From: Oscillospiraceae bacterium
GTDB lineage: Bacteria > Bacillota > Clostridia > Oscillospirales > Oscillospiraceae
NCBI GenBank assembly: GCA_015067435.1
Contig: SVMM01000002.1
Location: 1-64,000 of the forward strand
Length of the DNA: 64,000 nt
Direction: 5' to 3'
The notes beneath the pieces were generated by a model that worked only from the letters and a program-made list of their open reading frames with translations, ran no database searches and was not told the origin of the DNA. The position numbers and the translations under genes are program-made. Position 1 is the stretch's first letter, and every line of letters starts with the position of its first letter. Of the stretch, positions 1-8,699 are shown piece by piece.

Positions 1-83
1 TCAGCTCAATTTCAAGAGGTATCAAATATTGAAAGCCTGATAAACAGACGTTTTCGGGCTTGACAAGAGAGGAAGGTTAACAA

Positions 84-1361
84 ATGGCAAAACAGGGCAT
101 TGGCACGACTTGTGTGCAAAGCGGCTACACGCCGGGAAACGGGGAGCCGCGGCAGATCCCCATCATCCAGAGCACGACTTTCCGCTACGCCAGCGGGGAG
201 GAGATGGCAAAGCTGTTCGATCTGGAGGCGTCCGGCTATTTCTATACGAGGCTCCAGAACCCGACGAATGACTTCGTGGCGGCAAAGATCGCCGCGATGG
301 AGGGCGGCACCGCCGCCATGCTGACCTCGTCCGGACAGGCGGCGAACTTCTACGCGGTGTTCAACATCGCTTCCTGCGGCGACCACGTTGTCAGCTCGTC
401 GAGCATCTACGGCGGCACCTTCAATCTTTTTGCGGTCACGATGAAGCGCATGGGCGTCGAGTTCACCTTCGTACCGCCCGACTGCTCCGAGGAGGAGCTG
501 GATGCGGCGTTCCGCCCGAATACCAAGGCGGTGTTCGGCGAGACGATCGCCAATCCCGCGCTCACGGTGCTGGACATCGAGCGCTTTGCAAAGGCGGCGC
601 ACGCGCACGGCGTCCCGCTGATCGTGGACAACACCTTCGCGACGCCGGTCAACTGCCGTCCGTTCGAGTTCGGCGCGGACATCGTGACCCACTCCACGAC
701 CAAGTATATGGACGGGCACGGTTCCGGCGTCGGCGGCGCCATCGTGGACTCCGGCAAATTTGACTGGACGAAGTATCCGGACAGGTTCCCCGGCCTCTGC
801 ACGCCGGACGAGAGCTACCACGGCGTGACCTATACAGAGCGCTTCGGCCTCGCGGGCGCGTTTATCACAAAGGCGACGGCGCAGCTCATGCGCGACTTCG
901 GCTCGATCCAGTCGCCGCAGAACGCGTTCCTGCTCGGCCTGGGACTGGAGAGCCTGCACGTGCGGATGCAGCGCCACTGTGAAAACGGCCTCGCCGTGGC
1001 GAAGTACCTCAAGGCGAGCGACAAGGTCACATGGGTACAGTATCCGGGCCTTCCGGGCGACAAGTATTATGACCTTGCGCAAAAATATATGCCCAACGGC
1101 ACCTGCGGCGTCGTCAGCTTCGGCGTCAAGGGCGGGCGCGAGGCGGCGAGCCGCTTCATGGGGCGTCTGAAGATCGCCGCCATCGAGACGCACGTTGCCG
1201 ATGCGCGCACCTGCTGCCTGCATCCCGCCAGCACCACGCACCGCCAGATGAACGACGAGGAGCTGGCTGCCGCCGGCGTGTCGCCCGATCTTGTGCGCTA
1301 TTCCTGCGGACTTGAGGATGCCGCAGACCTGATCGCCGACATCGAACAGGCGCTTGCCTGA
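84..1361 (+). CDS. metY: O-acetylhomoserine sulfhydrylase (aminocarboxypropyltransferase)
   Basis: Cytosolic PLP enzyme of the Cys/Met-metabolism family. It should condense O-acetylhomoserine with sulfide to give homocysteine, the direct sulfhydrylation route to methionine. The 425 residues match the family length. The PLP lysine is K207 in the STTKYMDGHG motif, with the substrate/PLP loop SSGQAAN near residues 82-88 and the VDNTFATP strand near 181-188. The start ATG follows a GAGGAAGG ribosome site. metA follows 39 bases later, so the two form a methionine operon. The 83 bases before the gene are too short to show a promoter or a SAM riboswitch. Family is clear; the choice of sulfhydrylase over gamma-lyase rests on length, N-terminus and the neighbour. 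Confidence 0.93.
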   Translation: MAKQGIGTTCVQSGYTPGNGEPRQIPIIQSTTFRYASGEEMAKLFDLEASGYFYTRLQNPTNDFVAAKIAAMEGGTAAMLTSSGQAANFYAVFNIASCGDHVVSSSSIYGGTFNLFAVTMKRMGVEFTFVPPDCSEEELDAAFRPNTKAVFGETIANPALTVLDIERFAKAAHAHGVPLIVDNTFATPVNCRPFEFGADIVTHSTTKYMDGHGSGVGGAIVDSGKFDWTKYPDRFPGLCTPDESYHGVTYTERFGLAGAFITKATAQLMRDFGSIQSPQNAFLLGLGLESLHVRMQRHCENGLAVAKYLKASDKVTWVQYPGLPGDKYYDLAQKYMPNGTCGVVSFGVKGGREAASRFMGRLKIAAIETHVADARTCCLHPASTTHRQMNDEELAAAGVSPDLVRYSCGLEDAADLIADIEQALA

Positions 1362-1400
1362 CGCAGCGCGGCGGAAAACCCGGCAAAAAGGAGATTTCAT

Positions 1401-2324
1401 ATGCCGATCCGGATACCAAACGACCTCCCGGCGACCAAAACGCTCGCGGAGGAGAACATCTTTGTCATGACCGAGACACGCGCCATGACGCAGGACATCC
1501 GCCCCCTGCAGGTGCTGCTGCTCAACCTGATGCCGACCAAGATCGAGACCGAAACGCAGCTGGCGCGGCTTCTGGGCAACACGCCGCTGCAGGTGGAGCT
1601 GGAACTGATGCAGACCAAGAGCTACGAGGCGAAGAACACCGCGCCGGAGCACATGCTCAAGTTCTACACCACCTTCGAGCACGTCCGTGACCGCAATTTC
1701 GACGGCATGATTATCACCGGCGCGCCCGTGGAGAAGATGGCGTTCGAGGATGTCGAATACTGGGACGAGCTGTGCGAGATCATGGAATGGAGCAAGACGC
1801 ACGTACATTCGACCTTTCACATCTGCTGGGGCGCGCAGGCGGCGCTCTACTACCACTACGGCATCCCGAAGTACCTGCTGCCGGAAAAGCTCTCCGGCAT
1901 CTTCCCGCATCGGGTGGAGCGCCGCTCGTCCATGTTGCTGCGCGGCTTTGACGATGTGTTCCCGGCGCCGCACTCCCGTCACACGACGATCCTGCGGGAG
2001 GACGTGGAGAAGTGCGAAAAGCTTCGGATTCTTGCGTCCTCCGAGAAGGCGGGCGTCTACATCATCATGACGGACGGCGGGCGTCAGGTGTTCATCACAG
2101 GACACTCTGAGTACGACGCGGACACGCTGCAAAAGGAGTATCTGCGCGACAAGGGCCTCGGACTGGAGCCGCACGTTCCGGAGGGGTATTTCCCCGACGA
2201 CGACGATACGCGCGCTCCGCTGGTCACATGGCGCAGCCACGCGGCGCTGCTGTACCAGAACTGGCTCAACTACTACGTTTATCAGACCACGCCCTACGAC
2301 ATCAGCGCGATCCGCCCGATCTGA
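1401..2324 (+). CDS. metA: Homoserine O-acetyltransferase, MetA type
   Basis: Acylates homoserine, the first committed step to methionine, in the cytosol. The 307 residues are full length for the MetA fold. Visible catalytic residues are C142 in HICWGAQ and the H235/E237 pair in TGHSEYD. Residue 111 is glutamate (TGAPVE). In studied MetA proteins a glutamate here goes with acetyl-CoA and a glycine with succinyl-CoA, so acetyl specificity is inferred despite the family name homoserine O-succinyltransferase. This fits the MetY gene just upstream, which uses O-acetylhomoserine. The start has an AAGGAG site eight bases before ATG. Confidence 0.93.
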   Translation: MPIRIPNDLPATKTLAEENIFVMTETRAMTQDIRPLQVLLLNLMPTKIETETQLARLLGNTPLQVELELMQTKSYEAKNTAPEHMLKFYTTFEHVRDRNFDGMIITGAPVEKMAFEDVEYWDELCEIMEWSKTHVHSTFHICWGAQAALYYHYGIPKYLLPEKLSGIFPHRVERRSSMLLRGFDDVFPAPHSRHTTILREDVEKCEKLRILASSEKAGVYIIMTDGGRQVFITGHSEYDADTLQKEYLRDKGLGLEPHVPEGYFPDDDDTRAPLVTWRSHAALLYQNWLNYYVYQTTPYDISAIRPI

Positions 2325-2414
2325 GCGAAAACGTAACCCTTGCCTTTTTCCGCGGATGCGGTTATAATACTTTTGCTTGCGTATTTCAACCATTCCGATA
2401 CAAGGAGGCGTCCC

Positions 2415-2972
2415 ATGAATAAGGAAGATTATAAGGTATATACCGACAAGATGAAAAAGAGCATCGACTCCGTCGCGGCCGACTTTGCCGCGGTGCGCGC
2501 CGGCCGTGCCAACGCGGCTGTGCTCGACCGCATCAGCGTCGACTATTACGGCACGCCGACGCCGATCCATCAGATCGCGTCCATCGCGTCTCCCGACCCG
2601 CGCCAGCTTGTCATCACGCCGTGGGATGCGCAGGCGGTCAAGCTGATCGAGCGCGCGATCCAGGAGTCCGACCTCGGCATCAACCCGCAGAACGACGGCA
2701 AGTCCATCCGCCTCTCGTTCCCGCAGCTGACCGAGGAGCGCCGCAAGGAGCTGGTCAAGCAGATCCGGAAGTATGCCGAGGGCGGCAAGGTCGCCATCCG
2801 CAACATCCGCCGCGACGCGATCGAGAACTTTAAAAAGCAGCAGAAGGCGTCCGAGATCACCGAGGACGACTACAAGATCGCCGAAAAGGATCTACAGAAG
2901 CTCACCGACGATATGTGCAAAGAGCTTGACACGCTGCTGGAGAAGAAGGAAAAGGAGCTCATGGCGGTTTGA
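2415..2972 (+). CDS. frr: Ribosome-recycling factor
   Basis: Splits post-termination ribosomes together with EF-G. The ATG at 2415 gives 185 residues, the usual length; the frame is open further upstream but only this start has an AAGGAGG site at a good distance. Conserved parts seen are VRAGRANAAVLDRI near residues 26-39, the TPIHQIASI strand and the C-terminal long helix. Its stop overlaps the next start (TGATG), so frr and uppS are coupled. In many Firmicutes pyrH, tsf and rpsB lie just upstream; here metA does, and rpsB-tsf is about 30 kb away. Confidence 0.97.
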   Translation: MNKEDYKVYTDKMKKSIDSVAADFAAVRAGRANAAVLDRISVDYYGTPTPIHQIASIASPDPRQLVITPWDAQAVKLIERAIQESDLGINPQNDGKSIRLSFPQLTEERRKELVKQIRKYAEGGKVAIRNIRRDAIENFKKQQKASEITEDDYKIAEKDLQKLTDDMCKELDTLLEKKEKELMAV

Positions 2973-3721
2973 TGGCCATTTTCACATCAAAACAAACGGG
3001 GCAGGTTGACATGTCCAACCTGCCTCGTCATGTTGCCGTCATTATGGACGGAAACGGGCGCTGGGCGCAAAAGCGCGGCCTGCCTCGCACGGCTGGGCAC
3101 AAGGCGGGGGCGGAGACCTTCCGCACCATCGCGACCTACTGCAAGGATCTCGGCATCGACTACCTGACGGCCTACGCGTTCTCCACCGAGAACTGGAAGC
3201 GCCCGCCCGCCGAGGTAGACGCGATCATGGGCCTGCTCGACCAGTATCTGCACGAGAGTATCGAAACCATGGCACGGGACAACATCCGCCTGCGCTTTCT
3301 GGGCGACGTGAGCGTTCTGTCGCCCAAGCTGCGCGCGCTGATCGAGGAGACCGACGAGCTGACGCGGCACATCACGGGCTTTCAGGCGAATATCTGTCTC
3401 AACTACGGCGGGCGCGACGAGATCGTGCGCGCTGCGCGGCGCTTTGCGCGCGAGTGCGCGGCGGGGGAGAGGTCGCCCGAGGACATGACCGAGGCGTTGT
3501 TCCCGGATTACCTCTGGTCGGCGGGACTGCCTGACCCCGAGCTGCTGATCCGCCCGGGCGGGGAGATGCGCGTGAGCAATTTCCTGCTGTGGCAGTGCGC
3601 CTACAGCGAGATATACGTCACCGACACGCTCTGGCCGGACTTCGGCAGGGACGAGCTGGACAAGGCGCTTGCGTGGTATCAGACGCGGGATCGCCGCTTC
3701 GGCGGACTGAGTACGAAATAA
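2972..3721 (+). CDS. uppS: Isoprenyl transferase (undecaprenyl diphosphate synthase)
   Basis: Makes the C55 lipid carrier diphosphate used for peptidoglycan, by cis-addition of isopentenyl diphosphate to farnesyl diphosphate. The signature HVAVIMDGNGRWA lies at residues 20-32, followed by GHKAG and the LSTEN-like FSTENW; the C-terminal LLIRPGGEMRVSNFLLWQ and EIYVTDTLWPDF are typical. The ATG at 2972 overlaps the frr stop and gives 249 residues. An internal ATG at 3011 with a nearby GGGGCAGG would give 236. The longer start resembles the short basic N-terminal extension of other clostridial homologues. Confidence 0.95.
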   Translation: MAIFTSKQTGQVDMSNLPRHVAVIMDGNGRWAQKRGLPRTAGHKAGAETFRTIATYCKDLGIDYLTAYAFSTENWKRPPAEVDAIMGLLDQYLHESIETMARDNIRLRFLGDVSVLSPKLRALIEETDELTRHITGFQANICLNYGGRDEIVRAARRFARECAAGERSPEDMTEALFPDYLWSAGLPDPELLIRPGGEMRVSNFLLWQCAYSEIYVTDTLWPDFGRDELDKALAWYQTRDRRFGGLSTK

Positions 3722-3733
3722 GGGACTGGTTTT

Positions 3734-4564
3734 ATGTTACAACGTTGGCTGGTGGCAATCATCGGCCTGCCGCTGCTGCTCGGCGTGCTGCTTGCGTGCC
3801 CCGCTTGGGCGACGATGCTGCTCGTTTGCGCCATCGCGGGCGTCGCGGCATACGAGCTGCTGCACGTCGCGGGGAAGAACGTCACCAAGGCGGTCTACGG
3901 GATCACGGTCCTGTTTGCCGCGGCGCAGGTGATGTGCCTGTACAAATGGGACGCCGGCACGGAACCGATGCAGCTTCTTTTTCGCGGGCCGCTGCCCTTG
4001 GTCGTGTGCCTGTTTTTCGCGGCGGTGCTGACCTACGGAAAGCCGGAAGCCATTCCGTTTTCCACTGTCTCCGCGGGCATTGTCGGCGGCGCGGTATTCC
4101 CGATGATGTACGCCTGTATCCTGCTGCTGCGGATGCAGGAGCCCTACGGCCGCGTCTACGTCCTTGCGCCGTTTGTCATCGCTTTTCTGGGCGACTCGCT
4201 TTCGATGTATTTCGGCATGTGGTTCGGAAAAAAGAAGATGGCGCCGCTCGTCAGCCCGAAAAAAACCTGGGCGGGCTTCTGGGGCGGCCCCCTCGGCTCC
4301 GCGCTGGGGATGCTGCTGCTCGGCTTCATCGGCACGAAATGGCTTGGCTATCCCGCAAACTATCCGCTGCTTGCGCTCGCCGGCGTCGTCGGCAATCTGC
4401 TCGGCCAGCTCGGCGACCTTTCCATGTCGCTCATCAAGCGCGAGGCGGGGATCAAGGACTACAGCCATCTCTTTTTGACGCACGGCGGGATGCTCGACCG
4501 TTTTGACTCGTCGCTGTTCATTGCGCCAGTCGTCTATTTCTTCGTGAGCATAGGAATGATCTGA
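3734..4564 (+). CDS. cdsA: Phosphatidate cytidylyltransferase
   Basis: Integral membrane enzyme that converts phosphatidic acid and CTP to CDP-diacylglycerol, the branch point of phospholipid synthesis. The protein has 276 residues with about eight hydrophobic segments. The family signature is present: GDSLSMYFG near residues 154-162 and SPKKTWAGFWGG near 174-185, and the C-terminal RFDSSLFIAPVVYF. It sits between uppS and dxr with 12- and 1-base gaps, the usual Firmicutes order. Confidence 0.95.
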   Translation: MLQRWLVAIIGLPLLLGVLLACPAWATMLLVCAIAGVAAYELLHVAGKNVTKAVYGITVLFAAAQVMCLYKWDAGTEPMQLLFRGPLPLVVCLFFAAVLTYGKPEAIPFSTVSAGIVGGAVFPMMYACILLLRMQEPYGRVYVLAPFVIAFLGDSLSMYFGMWFGKKKMAPLVSPKKTWAGFWGGPLGSALGMLLLGFIGTKWLGYPANYPLLALAGVVGNLLGQLGDLSMSLIKREAGIKDYSHLFLTHGGMLDRFDSSLFIAPVVYFFVSIGMI

Positions 4565-4565
4565 T

Positions 4566-5717
4566 ATGACAAGGAGTATTGCTTTACTGGGCTCCACGGG
4601 TTCCATTGGCCACCAGACCATCGAGGTCGCGCGCGAACTGGGGCTTTCCGTCGCGGCGCTGACCGCAAATTCAAGCGTCGACCTGATTGAATCGCAGGCG
4701 CGGGAGTTTTCTCCGCGTCTCGCCGTGCTTTACGACGAGGCTGCGGCGCGGGAGCTTCGCGCGCGGCTTGCGGACACCGAAATCGAGGTTATGAGCGGCA
4801 TGGAGGGCCTTCTCGCCGCCGCGACGCTGCCGGAGGCGGACACGGTCGTGACCGCGGTGGTCGGCATGATCGGCTTGAGGCCGACGCTTGCCGCCATCGA
4901 ACAAAAAAAGCGCATCGCGCTCGCCAACAAGGAGACACTGGTGTGCGCGGGCGAGCTTGTGATGGACGCCGTGGATCGGTACGGCGCGGAGCTGGTGCCC
5001 GTGGACAGCGAGCACAGCGCGATCTTTCAGTGCCTGCAGGGCTGCCGTGATCGCGGAGAGATCAGAAGACTGCTTCTGACCTGCTCCGGCGGGCCGTTCT
5101 ACGGGCTGACGCACGACGAGCTGGAGAACAAGACGCGCGCGGACGCGCTCAAGCATCCGAACTGGTCGATGGGCGCAAAGATCACGGTTGACAGCGCGAC
5201 GCTGATGAACAAGGGGCTGGAGATCATCGAGGCGATGCGTCTCTACCGACTGCCGCTTGCGCAGGTCGACGCTGTGATCCACCGCCAGAGCATCGTGCAT
5301 TCGCTCGTCGAGTTCCGGGACGGTGCGCTGCTGGCGCAGCTCGGCACGCCGGACATGAAGCTGCCCATCCGCTACGCCATGACGTATCCATACCGCGCCG
5401 AATCGGGCGCTGAGCCGCTGGATCTGCTCTCCTGCCCGCCGCTGGCGTTTGCGCGCCCGGACGAGGAGGCGTTCCGCTGCCTGCATCTTGCGAAGCGGTG
5501 CGCGGAGAAGGGCGGCGCCGCCTGCGCGGTGCTCAACGGCGCGAACGAGGAGGCTGTGGGCGCGTTTCTGGCGGAGAAAATCGGCTTCAACGACATCGCG
5601 GCGCTGGTCGAAACGGCGCTTTCGGAGGTCGATGTGGTATCAAATCCGGCGCTTCCGGATATTCTGGAAGCAGACCGGCTCGCCCGCGAGAGCGTACGCG
5701 CGCACATCGGGGCATAG
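4566..5717 (+). CDS. dxr: 1-deoxy-D-xylulose 5-phosphate reductoisomerase
   Basis: Second enzyme of the MEP isoprenoid pathway, converting DXP to MEP with NADPH. The N-terminal Rossmann motif LGSTGSIGHQT occupies residues 7-17, the metal/substrate part VDSEHSAIFQCLQG lies near 145-158, and KITVDSATLMNKGLEIIEA near 199-217. Length (383) is normal. Together with ispG downstream and uppS upstream it makes this block a lipid-carrier and isoprenoid operon. Confidence 0.96.
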   Translation: MTRSIALLGSTGSIGHQTIEVARELGLSVAALTANSSVDLIESQAREFSPRLAVLYDEAAARELRARLADTEIEVMSGMEGLLAAATLPEADTVVTAVVGMIGLRPTLAAIEQKKRIALANKETLVCAGELVMDAVDRYGAELVPVDSEHSAIFQCLQGCRDRGEIRRLLLTCSGGPFYGLTHDELENKTRADALKHPNWSMGAKITVDSATLMNKGLEIIEAMRLYRLPLAQVDAVIHRQSIVHSLVEFRDGALLAQLGTPDMKLPIRYAMTYPYRAESGAEPLDLLSCPPLAFARPDEEAFRCLHLAKRCAEKGGAACAVLNGANEEAVGAFLAEKIGFNDIAALVETALSEVDVVSNPALPDILEADRLARESVRAHIGA

Positions 5718-5785
5718 ATTTTGTATGAAATAATGACCAACCGCCGCATCCCGTACCGGGGCGCGGCGGGGAAACGGGTGACGAT

Positions 5786-6850
5786 ATGGTTTATATTATT
5801 CTGGCAATTCTGATTTTCGGCGTGCTGATTGGCCTGCACGAGTTCGGGCACTTTGCCGCGGCGAAGGCGTGCGGCGTGCGCGTGAACGAGTTCTCCATCG
5901 GCATGGGGCCGCTTCTGTTCCAGCGGACAAAGGGCGAGACGGACTATTCGCTGCGTCTGCTGCCCATCGGCGGCTACTGCGCCATGGAGGGCGAGGAGGA
6001 CGACTCCGACGATCCGCACGCGCTCAATAAGCAGAGCTTTTTCAAGCAGCTTTTCATCTTTGTCGCCGGCGCGGCGATGAACTTCCTGACGGGCGTTTTG
6101 ATCCTGATCTGCCTGTATGCGGGCGCGGCCGCCTTCTACACGTCCGAGATCGTCGCGCTGAACCCTGATTTCCCGAACGAGGGCGAGGACGGCATCATGG
6201 TCGGCGACGAGATCTATGCGATCAACGGCGAGCGCATCTATCTGCGTAACGACATCTCGACGATCCTGGAGTACAAGTCCCGCGGCGAGACCATGGAGAT
6301 GGTCGTGCTGCGAAACGGCGAGAAGCTGACGCGCACGCTGCACATGCAGACCTACACGGACGAGAACGGGCAGGAATACCGCGCCTATGGCTTCTCCTAC
6401 GGCGGCATCGTCGAGGCGACGCCGTTGCTCAAGCTCAAGTACAGCTGGTACAACGCGCTGGACTATGTGCGTCTGGTGCGGCTGAGCCTGCAAATGCTCG
6501 TCACCGGCGCGGCGGGCGTCAACGACCTCAGCGGCCCCGTGGGTATCGTTTCGACGATCTCGGAGATGGGGCAGGAGACCGAGGCGGAGGAGGGCTTCGG
6601 CGCGGCGTTTGAGAACGTCATGTTCTTCGGCGCGCTCATCGCGGTCAACCTTGCGGTGATGAACCTTCTGCCGCTCCCGGCGCTGGACGGCGGCAAGGTG
6701 CTGATCCTCGTGATCGACACGATTGCCATGCTGCTCTTCAAGAAAAAGATCCCGCAGAAGTTCGAGACCGTCATCAACGCCGCCGGTTTCGTAGCGCTGA
6801 TGGGGCTGATGCTGTTTGTCACCTTCAACGACGTGCTGAAACTGTTTTAA
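5786..6850 (+). CDS. rseP: RIP metalloprotease RseP/RasP (site-2 protease)
   Basis: Intramembrane zinc protease that clips membrane-bound anti-sigma factors and signal-peptide remnants. The HEFGH zinc motif is at residues 14-18 in the first membrane helix, a PDZ domain follows around 120-200, and the second active-site motif NLLPLPALDGG is near residue 295. 354 residues, about four membrane segments. The 68-base gap from dxr holds a GC-rich hairpin (arms 5741-5747 and 5763-5769) without a T-run. Confidence 0.94.
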   Translation: MVYIILAILIFGVLIGLHEFGHFAAAKACGVRVNEFSIGMGPLLFQRTKGETDYSLRLLPIGGYCAMEGEEDDSDDPHALNKQSFFKQLFIFVAGAAMNFLTGVLILICLYAGAAAFYTSEIVALNPDFPNEGEDGIMVGDEIYAINGERIYLRNDISTILEYKSRGETMEMVVLRNGEKLTRTLHMQTYTDENGQEYRAYGFSYGGIVEATPLLKLKYSWYNALDYVRLVRLSLQMLVTGAAGVNDLSGPVGIVSTISEMGQETEAEEGFGAAFENVMFFGALIAVNLAVMNLLPLPALDGGKVLILVIDTIAMLLFKKKIPQKFETVINAAGFVALMGLMLFVTFNDVLKLF

Positions 6851-6861
6851 GGAGCGTGCCT

Positions 6862-7899
6862 ATGAGCAAGCGCATTTTTGCTGGCTCCGTCGCCATCGGC
6901 GGCGGCGCGCCGGTCAGCATACAGTCCATGTGCAACACCCGCACGGAGGACGCGGAGGCGACGATCCGCCAGATCCACGCGCTGGAGGAGGCGGGCTGCG
7001 AGATCGTCCGCGTCACGGTGCCGAATATGGAGGCCGCCGCCGCGATCGGCACGATCCGGGAGGCGATCCATATCCCGCTGGTGGCGGATATCCATTTCGA
7101 CTACCGCCTCGCGGTGGAGGCCGCCGCGCGCGGCGCGGACAAGATCCGCATCAACCCCGGCAACATCGGCGGCGAGGAGAATGTGCGCGCCGTGGTGGAC
7201 GCCTGCCGCGCGCATCATGTGCCGATCCGCATCGGCGTCAACGGCGGATCGCTGGAAAAGGAGCTGCTGGCGAAGTACGACCGCGTGACGCCGGAGGCGC
7301 TGGTCGAAAGCGCGCTGGGACACGTCCGCTTGCTGGAAAAATACGATTTCACCGACATTTGCGTCAGCGTCAAGTCGAGCGACGTACCGCTCAACATCAA
7401 GGCATACCGCCTGCTGCGTGAAACGGTGGACTATCCGCTGCACCTCGGCGTCACCGAGGCGGGCACGCCGACGATGGGGCTTGTCAAGTCCGCCGTCGGC
7501 ATCGGCGCGCTGCTGTGCGACGGCATCGGCGACACGATCCGCGTCTCGCTGACCGCCGACCCGGTGGAGGAGGTCTATGCCGCCAAGCGCATTTTGCAGG
7601 CGTGCGGACTGCGCCGGTCCGGCGTCAACCTGATCTCCTGCCCGACCTGCGGGCGCACGTCCTACAACATGATCCCGCTGGTGGAGGAGCTGGAGCGCAG
7701 GCTCGCGAACTGCGGCAAGAGCATCACGGTCGCGGTGATGGGCTGCGTCGTCAACGGCCCCGGCGAGGCAAGCGCCGCCGACATCGGCGTTGCGGGCGGC
7801 AAGGGCGAGGGCCTGATTTTCCGCCACGGCACGGTGCTGCGCAAGGTGCCGGAGGAAAAGCTGGTCGAGGCGCTGCTGGACGAAATCGACAAACTGTAG
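6862..7899 (+). CDS. ispG: 4-hydroxy-3-methylbut-2-enyl diphosphate synthase (ferredoxin/flavodoxin)
   Basis: Iron-sulfur enzyme of the MEP pathway that reduces MEcPP to HMBPP. The cluster-binding cysteines are visible in SCPTCGRTSYN and GCVVNGPGEA near the C-terminus. The TIM-barrel N-terminal half has QSMCNTRTED and LVADIHFDYRLA. The ATG at 6862 has an AAGGAG site seven bases upstream; the GTG six bases earlier overlaps that site and is unlikely. 345 residues, the short bacterial form. It lies 11 bases after rseP. Confidence 0.96.
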   Translation: MSKRIFAGSVAIGGGAPVSIQSMCNTRTEDAEATIRQIHALEEAGCEIVRVTVPNMEAAAAIGTIREAIHIPLVADIHFDYRLAVEAAARGADKIRINPGNIGGEENVRAVVDACRAHHVPIRIGVNGGSLEKELLAKYDRVTPEALVESALGHVRLLEKYDFTDICVSVKSSDVPLNIKAYRLLRETVDYPLHLGVTEAGTPTMGLVKSAVGIGALLCDGIGDTIRVSLTADPVEEVYAAKRILQACGLRRSGVNLISCPTCGRTSYNMIPLVEELERRLANCGKSITVAVMGCVVNGPGEASAADIGVAGGKGEGLIFRHGTVLRKVPEEKLVEALLDEIDKL

Positions 7900-7922
7900 A
7901 AAAGAACGGAGGCGGCGTGCCG

Positions 7923-8672
7923 ATGATTACGGATGCGTTCCATCGGGACTGGGAGCCGGTCGTCACGCCGGAGATGATATACGGGGCCAAAAAAGACCTC
8001 AGCGACGTATGCATTGTCACTTTTTCAAAGGTTATCTTTGAGAATGTTTTGCAGCAGTTCTCCTGCGAGAAGGTCGCGGAGATCAACGCCTGCAACGGCA
8101 GCGCGCCCATCTACCGCTTTCTCTGTCAGGGCAGACGGATCACATGCTACCTCTCCGATATCGGCGCTGCCTGCGCGGGAACGGATCTGATCGAGGCGGC
8201 GTGGCTCACCGGCGCGGAAAAATTCGTCATGTTCGGCTCCGCGGGCTGCCTGAACCGCGAGCGTGCGGAGGGCAAATACGTCGTTCCGACGCGCGCGTAC
8301 CGCGACGAGGGGCTTTCCTACCACTTTGCGCCGCCCGCCGATTACATCGACATACCCGGAGCCGCGCGTGTCGCGGCGGAATTTGACGCGCTCGGCGTTC
8401 CTTACGTGACGGGCGGGGCGTGGACGACGGACGCGCTCTACCGTGAGACGCGCCAGCGGATGGAGGCGCGCAGGGCGGAGGGCTGCCTGGCTGTCGATAT
8501 GGAGCTTGCGGGCATTCAGGCGGTGTGCTCGTTTTACGGCTGGGCGCTCTATGATTTTCTGGTGCCCGGCGACGTGCTGGACGCGCCTGTGTGGAGCTAT
8601 GCGACGCTGCGCGAGGCGAACCACAGCCTCGGCAATTTTGACCTGGCGCTGGAGCTTGCAGTTCGGATTTGA
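7923..8672 (+). CDS. Nucleoside phosphorylase-like protein
   Basis: Member of the PNP/UDP phosphorylase superfamily, which swaps phosphate for the base of a nucleoside. Family features are SAPIYRF, the FGSAGCL glycine loop near residue 102, TTDALYRET near 172-180, and VDMELAGIQAVC near 195-206, which matches the ribose/base-binding MExA motif. Length 249 is typical. Substrate (uridine, purine or other) cannot be decided by eye. The ATG at 7923 lies 23 bases after ispG behind a weak GGAGG. In related genomes proS often occupies this spot before polC; it is absent here. Confidence 0.75.
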   Translation: MITDAFHRDWEPVVTPEMIYGAKKDLSDVCIVTFSKVIFENVLQQFSCEKVAEINACNGSAPIYRFLCQGRRITCYLSDIGAACAGTDLIEAAWLTGAEKFVMFGSAGCLNRERAEGKYVVPTRAYRDEGLSYHFAPPADYIDIPGAARVAAEFDALGVPYVTGGAWTTDALYRETRQRMEARRAEGCLAVDMELAGIQAVCSFYGWALYDFLVPGDVLDAPVWSYATLREANHSLGNFDLALELAVRI

Positions 8673-8699
8673 AATCATAAGGGGTTACATCAACGAAAG

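Noticed and set aside
61-83. TTGACA near the left edge as a metY promoter
   Set aside because: It is about 20 bases before ATG, leaving no room for a -10 and ribosome site.
12-2570. An 852-codon open frame on the minus strand across metY, metA and frr
   Set aside because: It is antisense to three well-supported genes, has no motifs and is Arg/His-rich; high GC codon bias leaves stop-free mirror frames.
5741-5769. Hairpin between dxr and rseP as a terminator
   Set aside because: GC-rich stem of seven pairs but no T-run, within a co-directional housekeeping operon.
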